The position numbers were made by a program, and so were the translations under genes. This document shows, one piece after another, positions 1 through 6,188 of a DNA stretch of 12,160 nucleotides. This stretch comes from Methanoculleus sp. UBA208 (GTDB taxonomy: Archaea > Halobacteriota > Methanomicrobia > Methanomicrobiales > Methanoculleaceae), in the NCBI RefSeq assembly GCF_002498065.1, contig NZ_DAFZ01000008.1, forward strand, positions 1 to 12,160, in the 5' to 3' direction. How positions within the stretch are numbered: position 1 is the stretch's first letter; each line of letters starts with the position of its first letter. The notes beneath the pieces are model-generated. The model saw nothing but the letters and a program-made list of their open reading frames with translations. It ran no database searches and was not told the DNA's origin.

Positions 1-2283
1 GGGTTTCAACAGAGCCGATATTCTGCTTTTTTACCGTATCAGGAAGAGATCATCAACAATATCCTTGAGAAGAGGGATGTTCTCGCCGTCATTGCAACCG
101 GTGGTGGTAAATCCCTCTGTTACCAGATACCCCCTCTCGTGACCGGAGGGTTGACGGTCGTGATCTCGCCCCTGATCTCTCTTATGAAGGATCAGGTCGA
201 CTCGCTGGTGACACAGGGGATCCCTGCGGCTACCCTGAACAGTTCACTCTCTTACGATGCGATGGCCAGAACCCTCGCGGACCTTGAAGCGGGGCGGCTC
301 CGCCTGCTCTACGTGTCGCCTGAGAAGGTGGTGCAGGCACGTTTCCTGGACACCCTGCGCGAGTTGAACGTGACACTCGTTGCCGTCGATGAAGCCCACT
401 GTATCTCTGAGTGGGGCCATGATTTCAGGCCGGAATATCGCCGGTTGCGCATTTTGAAGGAGGTGTTCCCGGAGGTTCCCCTGATCGCCCTGACGGCAAC
501 TGCCGTGCCGGAGGTCCAGCGGGACATCCAGAAGCAACTCAACCTCAGTAACCCGGCTGTGTATGTCGGGAGTTTCAACCGGAAGAATCTGCAGTATGTC
601 GTTACCGGCAAAAAGGACGCATATCCTCAACTCCTCGATTACCTGAGGGACAACCCGAACAGGTCGGGGATCATCTACTTCTCAAGCAAGAAGCGCACGG
701 AAGAGGTCGCGCAGAAGTTACAGGAAGATGGTGTCCGTGCTCAGCCCTACCATGCGGATCTCCCGGGAAGTTTCCGCAACCGCGTGCAGGAGGAGTTTAT
801 CAGAGACGAGATCGACGTCGTCTGCGCAACCAATGCTTTTGGGATGGGCATCGACAAGCCCGACGTGCGGTTTGTCATCCACTACGATATGCCGAGAAAT
901 CTGGAATCGTATGCACAGGAAACCGGACGTGCAGGCCGGGATGGTGAAGAAAGCGATTGTATCTTGTTTTATAGTCCTGGTGATCGACAGAGATGCCTGT
1001 ATTCCATTGAGCGAGATGGCTTGAACCACCCGGAGCCGGAGTATTACCCGCGGGCCGTGCGGAAACTCAGCGACATGGTTGCGTACTGTGAGACCACCCA
1101 ATGCCGCAGGCAACACCTGCTCAGGTATTTTGGCGAGACCCTCACCGAGGTGCCGTGCCGGGCCTGTGATGTCTGCATGCTGCCGGATGAGTTCATCGAC
1201 GGGCGGGAGATTGCCGCGAAGATCATAAACTGCATCTCTCAATTGCCGGGAAGTTTCGGCATAACGCACATTGCAGACGTTCTCACTGGCTCCCGGAGCA
1301 GAAACGTACTGGCGAGAGATCATCAGAACCTGTCTGTATACAACTCGGGGAATGGGTATTCAAGCGAGGAATGTCGCTCGTTCATACGTCAGCTCGTAGC
1401 GAACGGTTACCTGGATCAGAGTTCCGATCAGTACCCGGTCGTCACCCTGAACGAGCGCAGTCAGGCTATCCTGTCTGGAGATGAGACGGTCCAGCTCAGC
1501 AGGCCGAATGGTTCGCAAGTCCGCAACAGAGGGGAGACGGGTCAGAATGAGAGACCCTTTGACGCCTCTCTCTTTGAAGAACTACGAAGCGTTCGGAAGG
1601 CACTTGCAGAAGATCTGGATATCCCTCCCTACATGGTGTTCCACGATAGAACCCTGAAGGAGATCGCCCGCCGGTACCCCGGGACTCTTGAGGAGTTTGC
1701 GACCATCCCGGGTGTAGGTCATGCAAAACTGCAGAAATTTGGTGATATCATCACCTCTGCAATCCGTGATTACCGGAGCCGGCAGCATCCGGGCGATGAG
1801 CGCGGTATGGGCCTGAGCCCCGGCGCCGGAGATGCCACGGCATTGTCCGGCAATGATCATCATGACCTGACGGTGTCAGAAGGAACTCTGTCGCCGACAC
1901 ATACAGGTGTCCCGGATCAGGCTCCTGCTCCACCCGAAGAGATCCCCGATGATGCCCTTCTCGAAGAGGCCTATGCTTTGCAGGGGTATATCCGGGATTT
2001 ACGTGGAGAACTGCGTCAGGCGGAAAAACTGCACAAGGAGTTGCTCGCAAGAGCACGCGGGTCGGGTATCCAGGAGAATGAGACGTATGCCGTAACAACG
2101 CAGGTCAGCAGAAGACGCCGGGTTGTCGCCGAGCGGTTCTACGAGCGGTACCCGGAGGTTTTTGTCAAGATAGCGAAGGTCACCATCAGTGCCGCCGAGG
2201 CTGCTGTCGGGGCGGAAGCGCTGGATGAGTGCATCCAATACGATGAGTCGGAGAAGATCAAGGTTATCTGTAAGACAGAATAG
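1..2283 (+). CDS. recQ: RecQ-family ATP-dependent DNA helicase, 5'-partial, with C-terminal extension
   Basis: 3'-5' superfamily 2 DNA helicase of recombination and fork repair. The frame is open from base 1, so the start lies to the left; about 10-15 residues are probably missing, because the Q-motif-like FLPYQEEII is already at residues 10-18. In window numbering: Walker A TGGGKS 33-38, motif Ia SPLISLMKDQ, DEAH 130-133 followed by the RecQ loop CISEWGHDFRPEY, motif III LTATA, motif VI QETGRAGRDG 306-315. The zinc-binding cysteines are C368, C386, C389 and C392. A winged-helix (RQC) region follows, then an HRDC domain at about 519-591. About 170 further residues follow: a low-complexity linker (592-645), a predicted coiled coil (about 650-685) and a small unrecognised domain (693-760). 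E. coli RecQ has about 610 residues, so this form is long. Base composition looks less GC-rich than the genes to the right, which may point to transfer. A GTG at 139 is internal, since Walker A lies upstream of it. The family call is firm; the extension's function is unknown. Confidence 0.94.
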   Translation, partial: GFQQSRYSAFLPYQEEIINNILEKRDVLAVIATGGGKSLCYQIPPLVTGGLTVVISPLISLMKDQVDSLVTQGIPAATLNSSLSYDAMARTLADLEAGRLRLLYVSPEKVVQARFLDTLRELNVTLVAVDEAHCISEWGHDFRPEYRRLRILKEVFPEVPLIALTATAVPEVQRDIQKQLNLSNPAVYVGSFNRKNLQYVVTGKKDAYPQLLDYLRDNPNRSGIIYFSSKKRTEEVAQKLQEDGVRAQPYHADLPGSFRNRVQEEFIRDEIDVVCATNAFGMGIDKPDVRFVIHYDMPRNLESYAQETGRAGRDGEESDCILFYSPGDRQRCLYSIERDGLNHPEPEYYPRAVRKLSDMVAYCETTQCRRQHLLRYFGETLTEVPCRACDVCMLPDEFIDGREIAAKIINCISQLPGSFGITHIADVLTGSRSRNVLARDHQNLSVYNSGNGYSSEECRSFIRQLVANGYLDQSSDQYPVVTLNERSQAILSGDETVQLSRPNGSQVRNRGETGQNERPFDASLFEELRSVRKALAEDLDIPPYMVFHDRTLKEIARRYPGTLEEFATIPGVGHAKLQKFGDIITSAIRDYRSRQHPGDERGMGLSPGAGDATALSGNDHHDLTVSEGTLSPTHTGVPDQAPAPPEEIPDDALLEEAYALQGYIRDLRGELRQAEKLHKELLARARGSGIQENETYAVTTQVSRRRRVVAERFYERYPEVFVKIAKVTISAAEAAVGAEALDECIQYDESEKIKVICKTE

Positions 2284-2411
2284 GGCTTCAGTAACTCACT
2301 CATTTTGATATCTGTTATCGAGCAGCAGCCTCAGTACTTCACAAGTTCTGGTCCGGTAACGATGCAGTCTCGCGCAACACCTGAAGAAAGGTTCGCAGTA
2401 CCACGGGCACT

Positions 2412-2482
2412 GGACTCCGTGTCCCTCGTGTGAGTTGACGGTAGAGGCGTAAACAAAGTCTCACGCGAGGAACACGAAGTTC
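2412..2482. repeat. Imperfect 23-bp inverted repeat between recQ and the RPA operon
   Basis: Bases 2412-2434 and 2460-2482 are reverse complements at 19 of 23 positions, around a 25-base spacer. All four differences are transitions, so each strand's transcript would keep some G-U pairs. It lies in the 255-base non-coding gap between convergent genes. It could be a decayed mobile or dispersed repeat, or a structured 3' end shared by the two converging transcripts. No flanking target duplication or transposase was seen. Confidence 0.5.
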
Positions 2483-2506
2483 GCTAATCGATGTCGCTAT
2501 CCCATC

Positions 2507-2514
2507 AAAAAAAA
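2507..2514 (-). terminator. Oligo-T transcription stop for the RPA operon
   Basis: A run of eight A on the plus strand is T8 on the transcribed minus strand. It begins 25 bases after the stop codon of the RPA-associated gene. Archaeal RNA polymerase terminates at such oligo-T tracts without needing a hairpin. It fits the end of the two-gene RPA operon. Confidence 0.6.
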
Positions 2515-2538
2515 GAGTTTCGGAGATAGACCGCGGCC

Positions 2539-3105
2539 CTACAGCTGCACCTGGGTGAGGGCGTCGTAGACGATCTTCCGGTATACGTCGGGCTGCGTCC
2601 CGTACTCCTCCTGAGCCTTCCGGGAGTCGTCGGTGGTGCCGAACGCATCCAGCCGGTCCAGGGTTTCGCGGGCGGTATCCAGCACCCAGAGGTCGCGGGT
2701 CTCGCGGTCCACGACCGCGATCGACTCCACGCGGACCGAGACCAGGCAGTTCCCGTCCGGGGTCGTGTAGAGGTTCGGTTTGCCGACGACGGCGACGAAC
2801 GCTGGCGGCTCGATCCGGGCAAGCTGCTGCATCGCCTCGGGCTGGTAGGACCCGGCCATGATGAAGAAGGTGCCCGTCGGGTCGACCACCCTCCCGCGGT
2901 AGAAGACGTTCTGGTCGCCCTGCCGCTGCTTCTCGGTGAGGGTCCCGACGATGAAGATCCGGTTGCTCCGGATCCCGGTCGGGAGTATGACGTAGGTCGG
3001 GCTCTTCTCGTCGTCGCCGTCCCTGAACTGGTAGCGGGTCTCGCGGAGTTCGGATGCAAATACCCTGCGTGCCGGTTCGCGCTCGAATGCGCTCTGAGGC
3101 TTCAT
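2539..3105 (-). CDS. RPA-associated single-OB-fold protein (COG3390 type)
   Basis: Partner of the archaeal replication protein A complex, which coats single-stranded DNA in replication, recombination and repair. The 188-residue protein has a central OB-fold-like region (about 48-130) containing the stretch RVVDPTGTFFIMAGSYQPEA at 72-91, which I recognise from euryarchaeal RPA-associated proteins, and a charged, probably helical C-terminus (about 145-188). Its ATG overlaps the TGA of the upstream RPA gene (ATGA). A strong ribosome-binding sequence GGAGGTGA sits 6 bases upstream, inside the RPA coding end, which supports this start. Cotranscription with RPA and the ATGA coupling imply roughly matched synthesis of two complex members. 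A longer open frame on the same strand (2339-3115) is a frame-shifted shadow. The family is confident; whether the protein binds DNA itself or only stabilises RPA cannot be told from sequence. Confidence 0.86.
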   Translation of the reverse strand: MKPQSAFEREPARRVFASELRETRYQFRDGDDEKSPTYVILPTGIRSNRIFIVGTLTEKQRQGDQNVFYRGRVVDPTGTFFIMAGSYQPEAMQQLARIEPPAFVAVVGKPNLYTTPDGNCLVSVRVESIAVVDRETRDLWVLDTARETLDRLDAFGTTDDSRKAQEEYGTQPDVYRKIVYDALTQVQL

Positions 3106-4328
3106 GCCGGCTCACCTCCGGCGCGGTTCAGCAGTGCGGCCAGTTCTTCGGGCTCAAACGCGATCGGGGTGCAGGAGTTGACGAGCAGCCTGCCGCCGAA
3201 CTCGCTCCCGCTGCAGGTGTAGTAGCGCCCGAGCACCGTGTTCCTGATGCGGTAGAAGATCTCGTCCATGCCGAGCGGGTTCGTCTCGGCGATCTGAACT
3301 GCCTCATCGAGCGTGATCCCCGTGAGGGCCTCGACGACCTCGCGCTGCATCAGGACGTTTCGGGCGCGGATGCCGTCGTCGAGGACCGCTTTTATGCGGA
3401 GGTCGTAGCGGAACTCGGGCTGGATCTCGTGCACCGGACAGTAGTTCTGCCGGGAGAGCGTCCGGTTGCAGCCCTCGACCGGGCAGCGCTTGATCAGGCC
3501 TGAGCCGGGAGCGATGTGGACGAGAGCCCCCTGGATCTCGGTCTCGGCCCGCCCGACCTCGATATCGCCCTCGTCGGCGATGTACATCGCGGTGTTCAGG
3601 GCAAGGGAGAGCCTGCCATTGTACTCGTCGACGGTGGCGTAGAAGATGTTGTAGACGGTGTCGAGTTCCAGCCGATCTTTCCCTTCCTCCTTCCAGATGA
3701 CGAACTTGATGGTGCCCGTCTCGTCGCCGAGGAGCCCCGTCTGGAGCATCCGGTCGTGGGTGACGTCCCAGTCCTGGATGACCTTGGCCCGCACGCTCCC
3801 GATGCCCGGCTTCAGCTCGGCGATCGGCGTGATCGAGGGGAGGAGCGGTGCATCCCTCTCCATCCGGGAGATGGTGGTGCCCGAGTGGATCTTCAGGTTC
3901 GGCGCACCCCTGTACTCGTCGACGACCGCGGATTCGAGCCGGTACCAGTGGCCGTACTCCATCGCTGGAGGGTTCCCCCGGGCCCAGGCGACAAAACGCA
4001 TGGCGCCGCTCGAGTCGGCGATGATCCCGGTCTGCGCGATCGAGGGTGAGACGGGCGGGGTCAGTGCAACGATCTTCCCCTCGATTGTCACCCATTCGCC
4101 GGGGACGATCTCGCTTATCGGGCGGAGCTCGGTGGAGGAGCTCCCGACACCGGTGACGTTGTGCTCGCGGGCGAGATCGGCCGTCACGGTCCGTTCGGCC
4201 TCGTCGATGTTGACGCCGAACTCCTCGGCGAGACGGCGGAGGCGTGATTCGATCTTCTGCCGATCGGGCTGTGCGCCTTTTGCTTCAAGTTTCCGGGAGA
4301 TTCTCTCTGTTACCTCTGATAGGTTCAT
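3102..4328 (-). CDS. Replication protein A, large OB-fold subunit (RPA41-like)
   Basis: Euryarchaeal single-stranded-DNA-binding protein of 408 residues. Order: N-terminal helical segment (about 1-60), first OB fold (about 72-155, including GEWVTIEGKIVALTPPV), second OB fold (about 172-255, with the parallel pattern GDETGTIKFVIWKEE), and a third OB-like region (about 263-395) carrying a zinc finger with C282, C287, C297 and H300. The two OB modules are recognisably similar to each other (VDEYRGAPNLKI against VDEYNGRLSLAL), an internal duplication typical of the family. The ATG at 4328 is supported by GGAGAT 6 bases upstream (4335-4340). It is the first gene of a two-gene operon with the RPA-associated protein, which overlaps its stop by 4 bases. 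It protects single-stranded DNA and recruits repair and replication enzymes; the RecQ gene nearby is convergent and not in the operon. Confidence 0.94.
   Translation of the reverse strand: MNLSEVTERISRKLEAKGAQPDRQKIESRLRRLAEEFGVNIDEAERTVTADLAREHNVTGVGSSSTELRPISEIVPGEWVTIEGKIVALTPPVSPSIAQTGIIADSSGAMRFVAWARGNPPAMEYGHWYRLESAVVDEYRGAPNLKIHSGTTISRMERDAPLLPSITPIAELKPGIGSVRAKVIQDWDVTHDRMLQTGLLGDETGTIKFVIWKEEGKDRLELDTVYNIFYATVDEYNGRLSLALNTAMYIADEGDIEVGRAETEIQGALVHIAPGSGLIKRCPVEGCNRTLSRQNYCPVHEIQPEFRYDLRIKAVLDDGIRARNVLMQREVVEALTGITLDEAVQIAETNPLGMDEIFYRIRNTVLGRYYTCSGSEFGGRLLVNSCTPIAFEPEELAALLNRAGGEPA
3112..3119 (-). promoter_or_regulatory. Shine-Dalgarno sequence of the RPA-associated gene
   Basis: GGAGGTGA on the minus strand, 6 bases before the ATG at 3105. 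It lies within the last codons of the RPA gene and fixes the start of the downstream gene, so that gene can be initiated independently as well as by coupling. Confidence 0.7.
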
Positions 4329-4360
4329 ACTTACATCTCCAGTCTGTACTTCATCTCATC

Positions 4361-4370
4361 AGGGTATTAA
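4361..4370 (-). promoter_or_regulatory. Possible TATA box of the RPA operon
   Basis: CTTAATACCC on the minus strand is the most AT-rich element before the RPA gene. Initiation about 25 bases downstream would fall near 4341, just before the ribosome-binding sequence, which gives a very short leader. The match to the archaeal TATA consensus is weak. Confidence 0.35.
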
Positions 4371-4519
4371 GCCTCGGGCCCGCGGGGTGAAAGTAAGTTT
4401 GGAGCCTGCCCTGGAAGCCCCGTGATGCAGCCTTTTTGGGAAGAGGCGCGGGCACGGCAACCATCTCCGTTTCAGGGCGGTTTCCATGCTCCCCGCGGAT
4501 TGGGATGACGGGATTTACG

Positions 4520-4569
4520 GGCGCGGCGGGGTTGCCTGCATCTGCGGGTGAATCGCAGAACGCCGCGCC
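4520..4569. other. Nested hairpin in the 4329-4613 intergenic region
   Basis: A perfect 9-bp outer stem (GGCGCGGCG at 4520-4528 with CGCCGCGCC at 4561-4569) encloses a perfect 6-bp inner stem (TCTGCG 4541-4546 with CGCAGA 4554-4559, 7-base loop). It ends 13 bases before the TATA box of the DUF1858 gene, so that promoter would not transcribe it. No coding potential was seen in the rest of this intergenic stretch. The GC-rich background makes chance pairing possible. Confidence 0.4.
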
Positions 4570-4582
4570 GGATCCTTGAATG

Positions 4583-4590
4583 TATATATA
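4583..4590 (+). promoter_or_regulatory. TATA box of the DUF1858 gene (leaderless promoter)
   Basis: TATATATA lies 24-31 bases before the ATG at 4614. Archaeal initiation occurs about 25 bases past the TATA centre, which places the transcript start at or next to the ATG. This decides the start codon: an in-frame ATG at 4548 lies upstream of the promoter and cannot be used from it. Confidence 0.75.
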
Positions 4591-4613
4591 GAGGCAAAGA
4601 CAACATCAGCTGC

Positions 4614-4808
4614 ATGGCATTAACTGCGGACAGTACAATCGCGGACCTCCTTCGGGAGAAGCCCGAATCGGCACAGGTACTCTTCCGGTTCGGAATGGGT
4701 TGCCTTGGCTGCGCCATCGCAAATAACGAGACAATCCGGGAAGCCGCCCAGGCGCACGGCATCCCTCTCGAAGAGATGCTCTCCGCTCTCGGTGTTGCCG
4801 AGGCGTAA
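4614..4808 (+). CDS. DUF1858 / hybrid-cluster-associated redox-disulfide protein
   Basis: Small 64-residue protein of the DUF1858 family, often annotated as hybrid-cluster-protein-associated redox disulfide domain. The family signature is clear: an N-terminal TADSTIADLLREKPESAQVL segment, then FGMGCLGC with the CxxC pair, then NETIREAAQAHGI and a short C-terminal helix. The CxxC is presumed redox-active, and the family is linked to anaerobic nitrosative or oxidative stress chemistry. No hybrid cluster protein gene is present in the window. I chose the ATG at 4614 because the TATA box at 4583 predicts a leaderless transcript and because the family begins here; the extra 22 residues of the longer frame do not resemble the family. 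The gene converges on cbiZ with only 7 bases between the stops. The exact biochemical role is unknown. Confidence 0.87.
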   Translation: MALTADSTIADLLREKPESAQVLFRFGMGCLGCAIANNETIREAAQAHGIPLEEMLSALGVAEA

Positions 4809-4815
4809 AACTCTA

Positions 4816-5700
4816 TTATAACCGGTCCCGGAGGCGCTTGAGTTCGGCGAGAGCGGCCTCCGGATTTCTTTTCATGTAGTCTGCAATCCCCGGGACGTGC
4901 AGGAGCGTACAGCCGGCGCATCCCCAGATTTTGCCGCCGTTCGAACTTTCGACCCATTCGCCGAGTTCCTCGTCGGCGCAGGGGTAGCAGGGACAGTAAC
5001 AGTAGTCGCAGCGCTGTCCCGGGAAGTGGCAGGGGTAGTAGGGGCAGTTCTCCTTCTGCCATTCCACCCAGTGCTCCCCGCCGTAGCGGCTGTAGATGAA
5101 GAACGACGGCTCGCTCCGCCGGACCTCGCCCTGCTGCCGTGCGAGAGCCTCCGGGAGGCCGTAGAGGACGGCCGCATGGACCCGTCGGCCGACTTCGGTC
5201 AGCGTCCCGGCGTAGGTGTGTAAAATGGCGGCATCGCGCTCGCAGGCGACGGCGACCGCATCCGTGGTGGTCCCGGGGAAGTCGTAGCCGAGGTTGTGGA
5301 GCGCCTGGGCCTTCGCCCCCGTCGCGGTGACGATCGTCTCGAGAAGCGCCGCATCACACATCCACTCCCGGCTGTAGACGATGATGTTGATGGTGTGCGG
5401 AGCGGTAGGGGGCGCTGTCGGGTTGGTCACCCCGGCGGTGATGAAGACCGTGACGAAGTTGTACTGGAGCACGCAGAGGTGGCGCATATCAACGGCGGTC
5501 AGGAGGCCGAAGTAATCTCTGAAAAGGCCGTGCCGGGCGGCGAGAAGTTCGAGATGGCGCACCGGTTCGCCCTCGAAGTCATGGGGCACCGTATGGTTCA
5601 AGACCGTCGTTACATCGGCGATACCACCGTTGACGCCGGTGCTCGCCGCCCTGAACCGGCCGCGAAGGAAAAGAGTATCGTCCCTGACAAAATATCTCAT
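4816..5700 (-). CDS. cbiZ: Adenosylcobinamide amidohydrolase (CbiZ) fused to a C-terminal Cys-rich domain
   Basis: CbiZ cleaves the aminopropanol side chain of adenosylcobinamide to give adenosylcobyric acid, allowing salvage of corrinoids for cobamide synthesis; methanogens need cobamides for methyl transfer. The 294-residue protein shows the family core at about 80-155: FVTVFITAGVTNP, HTINIIVYSREWMCDAALLE, ATGAKAQAL and GTTTDAVAVAC. The commonly seen TEAK is TGAK here. Residues from about 200 form a cysteine-dense tail (C219, C224, C231, C234, C236, C238, C241, C261, C264) resembling the small Cys-rich zinc-finger-like domain (PF04071 type), probably metal-binding. The start is the ATG at 5700, which overlaps the TGA of the upstream gene (ATGA); longer frames upstream lie in that gene. 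Expression should depend on the promoter at 6081. Whether the tail binds zinc or an iron-sulfur cluster cannot be told. Confidence 0.85.
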   Translation of the reverse strand: MRYFVRDDTLFLRGRFRAASTGVNGGIADVTTVLNHTVPHDFEGEPVRHLELLAARHGLFRDYFGLLTAVDMRHLCVLQYNFVTVFITAGVTNPTAPPTAPHTINIIVYSREWMCDAALLETIVTATGAKAQALHNLGYDFPGTTTDAVAVACERDAAILHTYAGTLTEVGRRVHAAVLYGLPEALARQQGEVRRSEPSFFIYSRYGGEHWVEWQKENCPYYPCHFPGQRCDYCYCPCYPCADEELGEWVESSNGGKIWGCAGCTLLHVPGIADYMKRNPEAALAELKRLRDRL

Positions 5701-6059
5701 ACGACGGAGTAGCGGACCCGGTCTTTCAGTTCCTGCTGTTTGCCCGCGTTCCAGCCTGCAACGTCCTGGAGGTACCCGGTGACCCTGCTGATCTGCACGA
5801 CGTCGTGGCTCCCGCACTCCGGGCAGACGGCGTGGCCGCAGAGCGGGCAGTATTCGATACTCTCGACGATCGAGTGGTGGCAGTCGCAGTGGTCGAGCGG
5901 GCACATGACCTCAAGCGACACTTCACCGCAGTGGGGGCAGGGGGTCTCGTCCACGACGAAGTGGCAGGTGTGGCACTTGTACCGCCGCTCGTCTACGGGG
6001 ATTTCGTCGAGGCTCCGGTATTTTTCCGCCAGTTTCTGCTGTTCGTGGCTCCAGTTCAT
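5697..6059 (-). CDS. Stand-alone NrdD C-terminal-like protein: zinc ribbon plus glycyl-radical-type loop
   Basis: A 120-residue protein whose C-terminus, CPECGSHDVVQISRVTGYLQ followed by W103-N-A-G-K-Q-Q-E and DRVRY, matches the end of archaeal class III (anaerobic) ribonucleoside-triphosphate reductase. There, a zinc ribbon precedes the glycyl-radical glycine in an (I/V)-T/C-G-Y context. The candidate radical glycine is G95. The catalytic barrel of NrdD is absent. The N-terminal half holds further paired cysteines: C29/C32, C41/C44, C53, C58 and C60 with H61/H62, C71/C74 and C79/C82, so two or more metal sites are likely. It is the first gene of a two-gene operon with cbiZ (ATGA overlap). 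The ATG is supported by a TATA box 22-29 bases upstream, implying a leaderless message. It may be only a structural zinc-ribbon protein sharing ancestry with NrdD, or a spare radical domain. Gene reality is high; function is open. Confidence 0.85.
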   Translation of the reverse strand: MNWSHEQQKLAEKYRSLDEIPVDERRYKCHTCHFVVDETPCPHCGEVSLEVMCPLDHCDCHHSIVESIEYCPLCGHAVCPECGSHDVVQISRVTGYLQDVAGWNAGKQQELKDRVRYSVV

Positions 6060-6080
6060 GATACCAGTATCTGCAAGAGA

Positions 6081-6088
6081 ATATATAA
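6081..6088 (-). promoter_or_regulatory. TATA box of the NrdD-like/cbiZ operon (leaderless promoter)
   Basis: TTATATAT on the minus strand, centred about 25 bases before the ATG at 6059. Initiation would fall at or within a base or two of the start codon. No Shine-Dalgarno sequence is visible, as expected for a leaderless gene. Confidence 0.78.
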
Positions 6089-6095
6089 CTCTTCA

Positions 6096-6115
6096 GATGC
6101 GGGGTGAGCCGCATC
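6096..6115. other. Short hairpin downstream of pyrF
   Basis: GATGCGG (6096-6102) pairs perfectly with CCGCATC (6109-6115) around a 6-base loop. Part of the right arm can instead pair with the end of pyrF (6178-6188), so two alternative folds compete. It lies immediately upstream of the TATA box of the next operon and lacks a T-run, so a terminator role is uncertain. Confidence 0.45.
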
Positions 6116-6188
6116 CGCCTCAGACCACTCATAGGGTTCGTCATCTCCCGGGGGATCGGAACGGAGAACTCATCACCGGCGGATGCGG
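6109..6188 (-). ncRNA. Candidate box C/D guide RNA overlapping the 3' end of pyrF
   Basis: On the minus strand a perfect 11-bp stem (CCGCATCCGCC at 6188-6178 with GGCGGATGCGG at 6119-6109) encloses 58 bases. One base inside the 5' arm lies a full C box GTGATGA (6176-6170), and directly against the 3' arm lies a full D box CTGA (6123-6120). A near C' box GAGATGA (6147-6141, 6 of 7) and a weak D' box CCGA (6159-6156) lie between. C and D boxes at the base of a terminal stem are the kink-turn layout of archaeal C/D sRNAs, and the size fits. Against it: the D' box is degenerate, the second guide region (17 bases) is longer than usual, and the 5' arm and part of the C box are pyrF codons, including its stop. 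The RNA would have to be processed from pyrF mRNA. Confidence 0.35.

Noticed and set aside
139..2283. GTG at 139 as the true start of recQ
   Set aside because: The same frame is open to base 1 and encodes the Q-like motif and Walker A, which an active RecQ needs.
2339..3115. 258-codon minus-strand frame running past the RPA-associated gene
   Set aside because: It is a frame-shifted reading of the RPA-associated gene extended through non-coding sequence. The ATGA junction, ribosome-binding sequence and OB-fold pattern all support the 2539-3105 frame.
4548..4613. N-terminal extension of the DUF1858 protein from the ATG at 4548
   Set aside because: The TATA box at 4583-4590 lies inside this extension, and family resemblance begins at the ATG at 4614.
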